A stretch of 14,131 nt of DNA from Baffinella frigidus. Lineage: Eukaryota; Cryptophyceae; Cryptomonadales; Baffinellaceae. Location: NCBI GenBank assembly GCA_026770585.1, contig MU647065.1, positions 181,790 through 195,920 on the forward strand, written 5' to 3'. Below are positions 1-7,176 of this stretch, piece after piece; position 1 is the first letter of the stretch, and each line of letters begins with the position of its first letter. Both the position numbers and the translations under genes were made by a program. Under the pieces are notes generated by a model. It searched no databases and was not told the DNA's origin. It was given only the letters and a program-made list of their open reading frames with translations.

Positions 1-171
1 GGGTGTTGGGTGTGGGGTGTGGAATATGTACTCCGCTGCTGGGTGCTTGCCCTGGCCGGGACAGGTGTGGGGTTTGGGGTGTGGGGTGTGAGGTGTGGGG
101 TTTGGGGTGTGGGGTGTGGGTTTTGGGTTAGGTTGTGCCACAACCTAACCCAAACCCCACACCCCACAAAA
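1..171. repeat. TG-rich heptamer array ending in a head-to-head palindrome
   Basis: Degenerate GGGTGTG/GGGTTTG heptamers run to about 137 and are mirrored by CCCCACA/CCCAAA to about 171. The centre is a perfect 15-bp inverted repeat (123-137 and 139-153, arm TTGGGTTAGGTTGTG) with one spacer base; weaker pairing extends outward to roughly 105 and 171. Confidence 0.75.
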
Positions 172-409
172 ACGTCACTGCCGCCTCCATAAACGTGAAC
201 GGCGCAACCCCCCCCCACACGAGAACGCTAGAGGGGCCTATTTAAAACCGACGTGCTTTTAAAAGTGCGAATTTGTGTCCTTGAGTTTAATTGCCTCAAG
301 GCAAGTTGACTTTTGATGCGTGACTCTGCTTAAATTGCACAGGCAGGAGGTAACTATACCTTATCCTGGTACAAATATTTACAACCCCACATGTAAATAG
401 CATCCTCGA

Positions 410-735
410 GTGGCCACCCACACAGTGGGCTTCGCAGATCTGTCCATTTACCACGCCATAATGATCGAGGGAAACCGACGCCTTATCCGCGCCAGATCTG
501 GCGCGGTTGACTTAAGAATTCAAGGCTGTTCCCTTGAAATATGTCAAAAGTGGATGTTTCGAGTGCCCTGGCGTGGTACGTTCGTGGTACGACTGAAGAA
601 TTGCTCGGTACAAAGACGTCTTATTAACCGATATTTCGAGAACCATCAAACAATGCTAACGACACGGTGGACTACGGACCTTCCATCAAAAGTCAACTTA
701 CCCTGTGGGCAGTTAACTTTAAGGATTTTCTAATG
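410..735 (+). repeat. Dispersed repeat with internal palindrome, no gene
   Basis: An open frame spans this stretch but has no recognisable domain. Segments recur elsewhere: CACAGTGGGCTTCGCAGAT resembles 1985, 3365 and 5690, and GAAGAATTGCTCGGTACAAA resembles 3402 and 5738. A perfect 20-bp palindrome lies at 487-506 (CCGCGCCAGATCTGGCGCGG). Repetition argues against a unique gene. Positions 176-409 show nothing I can name. Confidence 0.55.
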
Positions 736-841
736 CAAATCTGGTCACGTTACCCCTCAATCTAGGGGTCCCGAAACCCTCGAAGCCCGCCGTTTGGAAC
801 CATCAAACAATGTCAAACGTAGACGAGCTACTACCAGCACC

Positions 842-967
842 GTCAACTTTCGCCGTGGTGTCAATTTTCGCCGCGGTGTCAACTTTCGCCGTGGTGTCAA
901 CTTTCGCCTTGGTGTCAACTTTCGCCGTGGTGTCAACTTTCGCCGTGGTGTCAACTTTCGCCGTGAT
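842..967 (+). repeat. 18-bp minisatellite, seven copies
   Basis: Seven tandem units of GTCAACTTTCGCCGTGGT with one to two substitutions in some units, then a decayed eighth. Because 18 is a multiple of 3, several frames stay open on both strands (VNFRRG on plus, RRKLTP on minus); these are by-products. The unit begins with GTCAACTT, the motif also present in many inverted repeats here. Confidence 0.95.
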
Positions 968-1023
968 GTCATTCTTTGCGCGTGGTCAACAGATGCGAAA
1001 ACCGCTCTGTTCACAATCTCACA

Positions 1024-1157
1024 GGGAAACGGTTTCAATTTCAAACTTTCTGACAATGAAATTTACCACACACAATGAGTTTTACTAGTAATATTAAAGA
1101 ATTCGTGTAGTAATTTTCATTGAATCCAACGGTTCAAAAATAAAACTGTTTCCGCAT
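1024..1157. mobile_element. Degenerate inverted-repeat element
   Basis: Imperfect arms from GGGAAACGG to the mirrored CTGTTTCCGC surround a loop with TAGTAATATTAAAG. The inner motif GTGTAGTAATTTTCATTG (1105-1122) and its inverted partner (about 1054-1071) are shared with the elements at 5043-5181 and near 11288, so the three are one family. No clean flanking duplication was found. Confidence 0.6.
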
Positions 1158-1173
1158 TAAATCATCTCACGCG

Positions 1174-1202
1174 AACCTGAGCACGTCGACCCGTCCACCG
1201 CC
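1174..1202 (-). pseudogene. Third, frameshifted PDZ scrap
   Basis: GCACGTCGAC followed by CCGTCCACCGCC repeats 1363-1385 (the DGVDVL codons) with one C missing, and the neighbouring CGAACCTG is shared with 1336-1343 after loss of an internal stretch. The one-base loss breaks the frame. Confidence 0.5.
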
Positions 1203-1327
1203 TAATTCTCCCCGATCGTTCTACTATTTGGGGGCGTTTTGTACCAGGAAAAGCGCGTATAATAGTTGTATAGGGGTGTATAATAGTTGTGCGGACTGTA
1301 CAACTACATGTATATGCCCCGATAGAT

Positions 1328-1453
1328 GTAGGCACGAACCTGCGCGTCGCACGCCAAGTTAAGCACGTCGACCCCGTCCACCGCCTTCAGGATGTCCCCA
1401 GGCTTGACCCCCCCCCCGCGCGCTGACGACCCCGGCGCAAACCCCGCCGTCTG
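1328..1453 (-). pseudogene. PDZ-domain coding fragment
   Basis: The minus-strand reading contains GFAPGSSARGGGVKPGDILK and then AVDGVDVLNLACDAQVRAYI. The pattern Gly-Val-Lys-Pro-Gly-Asp-x-Ile-Leu-x-Val-(Asp/Asn)-Gly is the hallmark of the PDZ core (peptide-binding, scaffolding or protease-regulating domain). Only about 40 residues are present; the carboxylate-binding loop and the last strand are missing. It is followed by a short non-homologous tail and stops at 1304. A CAG|GTTCGT inside the reading could be a splice donor. Flanking partial copies (1174-1202, 1545-1577) show a decayed, duplicated sequence. Confidence 0.6.
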
Positions 1454-1544
1454 CCCAAGTACAAATCCCGTTTGACCACTTTTTTTCTCTTTGACCATTT
1501 TTTTTCTCTCGGTGCAAACCCCACCAAAAGTGATTTTTGGGTGC

Positions 1545-1577
1545 GAGGATATCCCCCGGCTTTACCCCCCCCCCCCC
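1545..1577 (-). pseudogene. Second partial PDZ core
   Basis: The minus strand reads GGGGVKPGDIL, the same core start as in 1328-1453, then diverges into unrelated residues (APKNHF). The glycines are encoded by a C-run that is prone to slippage. It lies upstream of the larger fragment in coding direction, as expected for tandem PDZ coding units or a local duplication. Confidence 0.5.
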
Positions 1578-1748
1578 CACTAGCCCTGGGAGGTGGCTCA
1601 GATGGTGGCGTGGAACTGAAATCCCAAAAGTTAATTTTGTACTAAGATTGGGGCTTAAGTTAACACAGCCACTCGAATTCGAGTGGCTGTCAAGGTAAAA
1701 TGGCTCAAACTCCAGACCTCAATTTGAGCCACCTCCCAGGGCTGGTGG
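1578..1748. mobile_element. Inverted-repeat element with a 26-bp central palindrome
   Basis: The outer arms AGCCCTGGGAGGTGGCTCA and its complement pair across 1580-1747. Inside is a perfect palindrome at 1665-1690 with core CACTCGAATTCGAGTG. A lone copy of the outer arm lies at 11882-11905. 1749-1984 contain no gene I can identify. Confidence 0.7.
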
Positions 1749-1984
1749 CCCGATGAGACGACCTGCCGTCTGCCCGTGGGTTGAGGGGTTCCGTTTTTGG
1801 GGTTCGAACCCCGCCGTCTGCCCACATCCTGGATCCCTACACCCTACACCCTAGAATCTGAACCCTACGCAGGTTATTGAGTTGGTTGGTAGAACTGCTT
1901 TGTTCTGGATTGTTCACAGTCACCCCCCACCGTGCTCCTCCCGTGGGCATACCCTGGCACACGCTACCAAGCAGAGCTCCCCAC

Positions 1985-2142
1985 ACAGCGGACTTCGAAG
2001 GGATTTTTGAACAACCCTTCAGCGATAAGACCTACGACTCTACGGTAGGCAACCCGCAGGGGCATAGGGGGGTTCCTATCGATAAGGTAATGGAAAGGTG
2101 GCCCGATTTGGGCCAAACATCCCTTCGTCGCCCGCTGTGTAG
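1985..2142. mobile_element. Imperfect inverted repeat, second half copied at 4056-4125
   Basis: The left arm CAGCGGACTTCGAAGGGAT pairs loosely with the right arm ending CATCCCTTCGTCGCCCGCTG. The right arm read on the minus strand closely resembles 4056-4125 (GCGGGCCACGAAGGGAT, then TTACCTTATC-GTAGG). The open frame 1877-2152 across it is therefore unlikely to be a gene. Confidence 0.5.
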
Positions 2143-2170
2143 ACCCCCGTGAGATTTTACCGTGGTACAG

Positions 2171-2189
2171 GTGGAGGGTGAGGTGAAGG

Positions 2190-2252
<63 letters not shown>
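2171..2252 (+). repeat. GGGTGA hexamer array
   Basis: About a dozen tandem GGTGAG/GGGTGA units. The G-triplets spaced by three bases on the plus strand fit G-quadruplex formation; hexamer periodicity keeps frames open on both strands (GEGEGE, SPSPSP) without meaning. Confidence 0.95.
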
Positions 2253-2256
<4 letters not shown>

Positions 2257-2322
2257 CGCGTGGGGGAGGAGGGGGAGAGGGACACTCAGGGGAGGGAGGG
2301 GGCAGTACGACACGCTTGGGAC

Positions 2323-2765
2323 AATATACTATATACTATATACTATATACTATATACTGTATATACTATATACTATATATGTCTGAGACGTGGGGGGAAG
2401 TACGATACGCTTGTTGTTCCGCGTGAGCCACACGCCGAAGCGGGCGGGGGAGGGGGACAATATACTATGCACTATATACTATATACTATCCACTATATAC
2501 TATATCCTATATCCTATATACTATATATGTCTGAGACGTGGGGGGGGGGCAAGTACGATGCGCGTGTTGCTTCGTGTGAGCTAGCGGATCTCAAAACCAA
2601 AGCAGGAGGGGGGGGGGGACAATATAGTATATAGTATATAGTATATAGTATATAGTACTATATACTATATAGTATATAGTATATAGTAATACTATAGTAT
2701 TTAGTATCTAGTATATACTATAAAGGGTGAAGTGTACAGTATATAGTATATAGTATATAGTATAC
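2323..2765. repeat. AT-rich heptamer arrays in both orientations
   Basis: Blocks of TATACTA at 2323-2383 and 2460-2530 are followed by blocks of the complement TAGTATA at 2618-2765, so the region can fold into long hairpins. The 7-bp period equals that of the telomere-like arrays in the window. Confidence 0.9.
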
Positions 2766-2850
2766 ACGTCTGAGACGAGGTGGGGCAAATACGATGAGCT
2801 TGTTGTTCCGTGTGAGCCACAGGATCCCGACGCCGAACCGCAGCGGCGGA
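2385..2850 (+). repeat. Complex repeat: three copies of a GTCTGAGACG unit
   Basis: GTCTGAGACGTGG, a G-run, AAGTACGAT-CGC-TGTTG and GTGAGCCAC recur from about 2386, 2530 and 2768, separated by the AT heptamer blocks. The first two also end in a G-run plus GACAATATA. This is an alternating two-part tandem repeat. Confidence 0.8.
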
Positions 2851-2859
2851 CCCTTGGGG

Positions 2860-3480
2860 GCCTTGGGGGTGGGCGCGGCTGGTGCTCGAGATGAGGGGGC
2901 CTGCCCAGACGGGGTTGGGGTTCAGGGCGACGGAAAGAACGCGGCGTGCTCAATTTCAGAACGCGGCTTGCTCTCGTGCTCGAGATGAGGGCGCCAGCGG
3001 GCCCTTGGGGGTGGGTGCGGCTGCTGCTCGAGATGAGGGGGCCTGCGAAACATCGGTTGATAATCCCGCACTCGGGAGGCGAAAACGGCTACAGAATCCG
3101 AAGACACTTTTTGTGTCTTCGCAGACACACATTTTCGCAACGTTTCACGTCTGCACGGGCCCGTTTTTCGAGATAGAGAAGTACAACCCGCCGGCGCCGA
3201 AGCGCGCCGGCGGGGCCTTGGATCCAACCCCCTAGGAAACCCGTAGGTCCCTACGGATGTCCTACCGTAGGGTCCTACGGAACGAATACCCGAAGCTCCC
3301 AGACCCGACACACGCTTTTTCGGGTTGCTGGTGGGTGTCTTCCTCGCGTCTCTGACGGAGGTGCGCCTCGCAGATTGGTCCATTTACTTTCGTGGTACCA
3401 ATGAAGAAATGCTCCGAACAGTACCAAGACATGTTACGAACCAACGTTGCTCGCGGCTGGTGCTCGAGATGAGGGGGCCT
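2860..3480 (+). repeat. Short GC-rich dispersed repeat around GTGCTCGAGATGAGGG
   Basis: The motif GTGCTCGAGATGAGGG or its one-base variant occurs at about 2882, 2977, 3024 and 3460; three copies continue with GGCCTGC and two are preceded by CTTGGGGGTGGG. Hairpins lie at 3099-3121 and 3187-3213 (arm CCGCCGGCGC), and a CCTACGGTAGG-type palindrome at 3251-3275. No gene is supported despite open frames on both strands. Confidence 0.65.
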
Positions 3481-3775
3481 GCCCGGGGGGGGTTGAGGTT
3501 TAGGGGTGAGGGTTTCGGTTCGAGGGTTTGGGGCTGAGGGTTAGGGGCGTGCTCGGCTCGTGCTTAGGGCGCCCGCGCAACGTCGGTTCGTTACATGTCT
3601 TTTATCTCAGAAAACGAGTTCTAAAACTCATTTTCTTAAGTCAATTCCCCTACAAATTTGTCAACTTATGCGGAGAGTAAAGAAGAAGTTGACAAATTCG
3701 TAGGGGAATTGACTTAAGAAAACGAGTTTTAGAACTCGTTTTCTGAGATAATCTTGGTACTGTTCAGAGTGCCCG
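3410..3775. repeat. Larger inverted repeat hosting a nested element
   Basis: Left arm 3410-3450 (GAACAGTACCAAGACATG and on to AACCAACGTT) pairs with the right arm starting at about 3578 (AACGTCGGTTCGTTACATG) and resuming after the inserted element at 3752 (TCTTGGTACTGTTC). The left arm is the uninterrupted version of the site. Confidence 0.75.
3602..3751. mobile_element. 150-bp foldback element, TTATCTCAG ends, TSD TCTT
   Basis: Arms of about 66 bp run inward from TTATCTCAGAAAACGAG and pair almost completely; each arm also holds its own small palindrome (GAGTTCTAAAACTC). TCTT at 3598-3601 and 3752-3755 is a perfect 4-bp target duplication. The mirrored arm 3410-3450 shows the same site without the element and with one TCTT. 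No coding capacity, so non-autonomous; cut-and-paste DNA transposon ancestry is inferred. Confidence 0.88.
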
Positions 3776-4190
3776 GCGCGGCCTGTCGCGGCCTATGCAT
3801 GAACTTGAACAGTCGGCACAATTATTATACACCCCTACACAAGTAATATACACCCCTTTCCTGGTACAAACCACCCCCACACAGGAAAGGAATCCGGGAC
3901 AGTTAGGTCCTTGCGGACACCTAACACTCTCTCAGTCTATTTCGGCTCGCCACTTTGGGTGAGCCCGGGGCTCCTTTTCACTCCAAAGTTGACGAATTTG
4001 TACCGCACACCCAGCATGTCAACTTGCGAATAGTCCATGAACCCGAGTGAGGCAGACCATGCAGCGGGCCACGAAGGGATTTTCGGCCCCGAATCGGGCA
4101 GACTTTCCGTTACCTTATCCGTAGGAACCCCGCTACGTCCCTACGGTATTGCCTACCGTAGGGCCTAGGGAGTATACCTTAGGGGGTTAT
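3776..4190. repeat. Mixed short hairpins and a repeat fragment
   Basis: Visible items are a CCTTTCCTG/CAGGAAAGG hairpin (about 3856-3891), GTTAGGT/ACCTAAC (3910-3933), GGCTCGCC/GGTGAGCC (3943-3965), the 4056-4125 segment shared with 2075-2142, and a CCCTACGG/CCGTAGGG palindrome at about 4138-4164. No gene or tRNA is supported. Confidence 0.5.
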
Positions 4191-4308
4191 TCAAAATTTG
4201 GGGGGTTATTCAGCTGTGTGGGGTAGGGCACCTCAGAATCGTCGGAGTCAGGGTCTGAGTCAGGCCGCTGCGCCGCGATCTGCGAGAATCCCAGCAATCA
4301 GTACAACC

Positions 4309-4561
4309 CGATCTAGAAGTGAAGTTGATTCTACCCGAGAAACACGCCAAAAGTGTTGGGAATTGGAGCTGTTTGCCGCCGGAGTTGAAAAAATCTGGAT
4401 TGCCGGGCGAGAAGCCCGGCAATCCACGCCAGGTCAGAAGTCAAAATTTGGACGTTTTTTCATTTTACTGCACGATCTAGAAGCAAAGTTGATTCTACCC
4501 GAGAAAAACGCCCAACGTGTTGGGAATTGGAGCTGTTTGCCGCCGGGGTTTAAAAAATCTG
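4309..4561 (+). repeat. 89-bp direct repeat pair flanking a hairpin
   Basis: 4309-4397 and 4473-4561 are near-identical, from CGATCTAGAAG through GGAATTGGAGCTG to AAAAAATCTG. At the end of copy one is a perfect hairpin (4397-4425, arm GGATTGCCGGGC). The duplicate spacing of 164 bp suggests tandem duplication of a larger unit. Confidence 0.85.
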
Positions 4562-4737
4562 TACCACGATAAGCCATCTAAACACTTTTAGCGCGAACGG
4601 GTGTGTGTGAAAAAGGAACTTGTGACCTGGCGTGGCAGTACAACCCTCGCCCTAGCTCTGCCTCACGCAGGTTGGCAGGCTATTCTCAAGTTGACATGCT
4701 AGCATGGGCGTGGGGTGAAAATCCGTCAACGTTAGTC

Positions 4738-4913
4738 GGCAAACTTCGAACTTTGAGGTGGGTTTAGCTACGGAATTTCCTACCGTATGAAGTAGACAAT
4801 TCCGTAGGGCCCTAGGACTAAAAACCAAATTAGTCCTATGGCCCTACGGAATTGTCTACTTCCTACGGTAGGAAATTCCGTAGCTAAACCCACCTCAAAG
4901 TTCGAAGTTTGCC
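4738..4913. mobile_element. 176-bp foldback element with near-perfect arms
   Basis: Arms of about 84 bp start GGCAAACTTCGAACTTTGAG and are complementary apart from single substitutions, leaving an 8-bp centre (AAACCAAA). Weaker similarity (AACGTT) continues outside both ends. A deleted copy lies at 8621-8727. No target duplication could be settled because the ends are ragged. Confidence 0.85.
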
Positions 4914-5042
4914 AATGAACGTTGGAGCGAACAAAAGCCCGGGCTCTCGAAAGTGGTCAGCGCGAATAGACCGAGACAGAGGTTCGAGTGAGGCGAGGCG
5001 CCTGCGCAGAGGCCTGCGAGAATCACGGCATCCAGTACAACC

Positions 5043-5181
5043 TTATCCGGGGAAACCTATTTTTCTTTCATTTGATGGCAACGAAAATTACTACACAATT
5101 CGTTCTTATTAGTAATATTAAAGCATTTGTGTAGTAATTTTCGTTGCCATCAAATGCAAGAAAATAGGTTTCCCCGGATAA
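5043..5181. mobile_element. 139-bp foldback element, TTATCCGGGG ends, TSD AACC
   Basis: Arms of about 55 bp from TTATCCGGGGAAACC inward surround a 27-bp loop holding TAGTAATATTAAAG. AACC at 5039-5042 and 5182-5185 is a perfect 4-bp target duplication. The terminus TTATC and the 4-bp duplication match the elements at 3602, 5228 and 6093, while the interior matches 1024-1157 and 11288. Confidence 0.87.
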
Positions 5182-5227
5182 AACCCTCCACTCTCAACTC
5201 GTGCCGGTGCTTCCCCTCCACCCACAC

Positions 5228-5377
5228 TTATCTCAGAAAAGGAGTTCTAAAACTCGTTTTCTTAAGTCAATTCCCCTTCAAATATGTCAACTTATTCTTT
5301 TCTCTATGCATAAGTTGACATATTTGAAGGGGAATTGACTTAAGAAAAGGAGTTTTTGAACTCCTTTTCTGAGATAA
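5228..5377. mobile_element. 150-bp foldback element, TTATCTCAG ends, TSD ACAC
   Basis: Same length and layout as 3602-3751, with arm differences mirrored on both sides (AAAAGGAG for AAAACGAG, CTTCAAATATG for CTACAAATTTG). Mirrored changes suggest correction of one arm from the other. ACAC flanks both ends (5224-5227 and 5378-5381). Centre is TCTTTTCTCTATGC. Confidence 0.88.
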
Positions 5378-5489
5378 ACACAGTGGGCTTTATCAGGGTC
5401 CGGCTGGGACCCGCGCTGCGCCGCCCTGTGAGAATCCCAGCATCCAGTGCAACCTTACTCCCTCAAACCCCCGAAATTCAGTACAACCC

Positions 5490-5594
5490 TATCCCTTAAG
5501 TGGCCAGCGGGTCAAATTTGACCGGCAAGAGGTCCTAGACAGGTCCTAGGGCCCTACGGTAGGGCGTATGAGCCTACTGGCCACTTAAGGGATA
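5490..5594. mobile_element. 105-bp inverted repeat, TATCCCTTAAGTGG ends
   Basis: The 18-bp terminal arms TATCCCTTAAGTGGCCAG are perfect; the interior contains AGGTCCTAG-type short repeats and a CCCTACGGTAGGG palindrome. Flanks ACCC and CACT do not match, so no target duplication is seen. Confidence 0.75.
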
Positions 5595-6080
5595 CACTAA
5601 CCCCCCGGGGGGCCTGCGCCCTCCACAAGTGTAATGGATGTTATCAGACACGAAATAGACTACCAAAACGCGCGTTAGGGGGTTCCACACGGCGGGCTTC
5701 ACAGAGCAGCCCATTGATTTTTTCGAGGCACGAATTAAGAATTGCTCGGTGCAAAGATGTTTTTCAACCGACGCGTCGGACCAGAGTTCTGGTCGAGATT
5801 TCCTTCGAAGTCCACACTATGTGGGTGGTCTGAACCGCGCCCTGCGAAAATACTGGCATTTAGGACATGGGGGCCTCTCTCAGAAAAAAAAACGCCCCCG
5901 CCCCCCCCTAAGACCACCATAGGGAGCATCGGCCAACTGTAGGTTTTTTTAAAAGTGTTTTTCAAGACCGCGGAGACAACCCAACGCACGCCGCAACAGA
6001 CTTCTTCTTCTTCTTTATTACTCTCGATACAGGTCCTAGAAAGGCCCTTTAGCCTTGAGTTGAGTGATACGCCGCAACAT
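5595..6080. other. Stretch without a recognised gene
   Basis: Contains a dispersed-repeat segment (5690-5760, related to 410-615), a homopurine/C-run tract at 5884-5910 and a short CTT microsatellite at about 6000-6017. Overlapping open frames on both strands show no domain. Confidence 0.5.
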
Positions 6081-6082
6081 AG

Positions 6083-6254
6083 CTGGCAACTCTTATCTCA
6101 GAAAACGAGTTCTAAAACTCGTTTTCTGAGATAAACTCGCCACCTCACGTTTTCACAACGTTTTTCAAAGGTAGACAATGCTCCAAGAGCGTTCTCTGGG
6201 CACTTTCTACCATTGAAAAAACGTTGTAAAAACGGGAGGTGGCGAGTTGCCAAC
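6083..6254. mobile_element. Inverted repeat interrupted by a 42-bp element
   Basis: Left arm GGCAACTC...GCCACCTCACGTTTTCACA and right arm ending GGGAGGTGGCGAGTTGCC pair over about 45 bp once the 42-bp insertion at 6093-6134 is removed. The remaining interior is roughly 40 bp. 6255-6450 hold nothing recognisable. Confidence 0.8.
6093..6134. mobile_element. 42-bp deletion derivative of the TTATCTCAG family, TSD ACTC
   Basis: This is a near-perfect 42-bp palindrome with a single mismatch, beginning TTATCTCAGAAAACGAG. It equals the 150-bp element with 108 bp removed between the two ACTC-TTTTCT repeats of the arms. ACTC at 6089-6092 and 6135-6138 is the target duplication; the host's other arm (6239-6251) carries only one copy. 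Confidence 0.88.
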
Positions 6255-6452
6255 TGAAAATATACATAAATGCTTTACTAGCGTGCCCCCATTGGGTGGT
6301 AATGTTCGTTTGCAGGAACAAATATTTTGATCGTAAAACGAATTAATAATTCGTAAAAATAATTGTTGGGGTGGACCTGCACGTTCCTCTGCTTGACGAA
6401 TTCTCTCTGCTGCATTGCGTTGGGCGACGGGGGGGGGATCGCCGGCCTGGGT

Positions 6453-6622
6453 TTTATGGTTTATGGTTTATGGTTTATGGTTTATGGTTTATAGTTTATG
6501 GTTTATGGTTTATGGTTTAGGGTTTAGAGTTTATGGTTGAGGGTGTAGTGTTTGGGGTTTTGGGTTCCTGTGATCAGGTTTCAAGCTTTAGATTTCAGGG
6601 TTTAGGGTTTAGGGTTTCCGAA
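6453..6622 (+). repeat. Degenerate telomere-like array, G-rich strand on plus
   Basis: About twelve TTTATGG heptamers, drifting into TTTAGGG, TTTAGAG and TTTCAGG forms and ending in GGGTTTAGGGTTTAGGG at about 6599-6616. TTTAGGG is the Arabidopsis-type telomere repeat; here it is interstitial. Confidence 0.85.
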
Positions 6623-6640
6623 CAAGAGGTTATGAGTCTC

Positions 6641-7160
6641 CCATCTGCGAACAAGAGGGCCCCGTGCGGCGGTGGACTGATCCTCGTTTTTTTCCACGCT
6701 GCGAACGAAGCCTGCGCGGATCCGTGATCGTCCACGCACAAACATGCGGAGGTTAGTCAACCAGCGAACGGCAGGTTATGAGCCCGTCCACGTACAAACA
6801 TGCCACGCGACGACCACCTGTGTATCAAATCTATTACGTCTTTCTATTATTTCTGCACTACTAAAAGTATTTTTGTTCGGAATCCGCGCAAAGTTGACAG
6901 ATTTGTGGGTGAGTTGACTTTGAAAACAGAGGGATTTGATATACAGGCCATCGTCGCGTGGTGTTATGAGCCACGTACACACATGAGATTGTTAGTCAAC
7001 CGGCAAGCCGTGGGGGGGAGGCTCGTAACCCGCCGCGGTCCTCAGCGTCCGCGCGGTTGACTAATCCTCGCTTTCCGGCACTAACCCTGCCCGGTCTCGT
7101 CCTCCTCCCGGTACAAAGCATGCCCGGGTTAGTCAACCGTCGTCCTGACAGGGGGGGGGG
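6641..7160. repeat. GTACAAACATG / GGTTAGTCAACCG repeats around an inverted repeat (6803-6962)
   Basis: The inverted repeat has arms CCACGCGACGA and TATCAAATC with their complements, containing AGTTGACAGATTTGTGGGTG in the interior. It lies between two copies of GTTATGAGCC-CCACGTACA-ACATG (about 6774-6801 and 6963-6986). GTTAGTCAACC occurs at about 6752, 6990 and 7129, with a variant (GTTATTCAACC) at about 7587. Confidence 0.65.
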
Positions 7161-7176
7161 CTCGCAACCTGCCCGA

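Noticed and set aside
757-1088. Three overlapping open frames across the minisatellite.
   Set aside because: An 18-bp period keeps frames open on both strands; the residues are only the repeat translated.
1740-1830. tRNA-like T-arm (GGGGTTCGAACCCC).
   Set aside because: The stem does not fit canonical T-arm spacing and no acceptor, D or anticodon stem can be formed upstream; it is a simple palindrome.
1877-2152. 91-residue open frame on the plus strand.
   Set aside because: It covers an inverted repeat whose right arm is copied at 4056-4125.
2922-3383. 153-residue open frame on the minus strand.
   Set aside because: It spans several dispersed repeats and hairpins, has low-complexity Arg/Pro/Ser composition and no domain.
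4198-4572. 124-residue open frame on the plus strand.
   Set aside because: The frame is mostly the 89-bp direct repeat read twice plus a hairpin; residues repeat without domain similarity.
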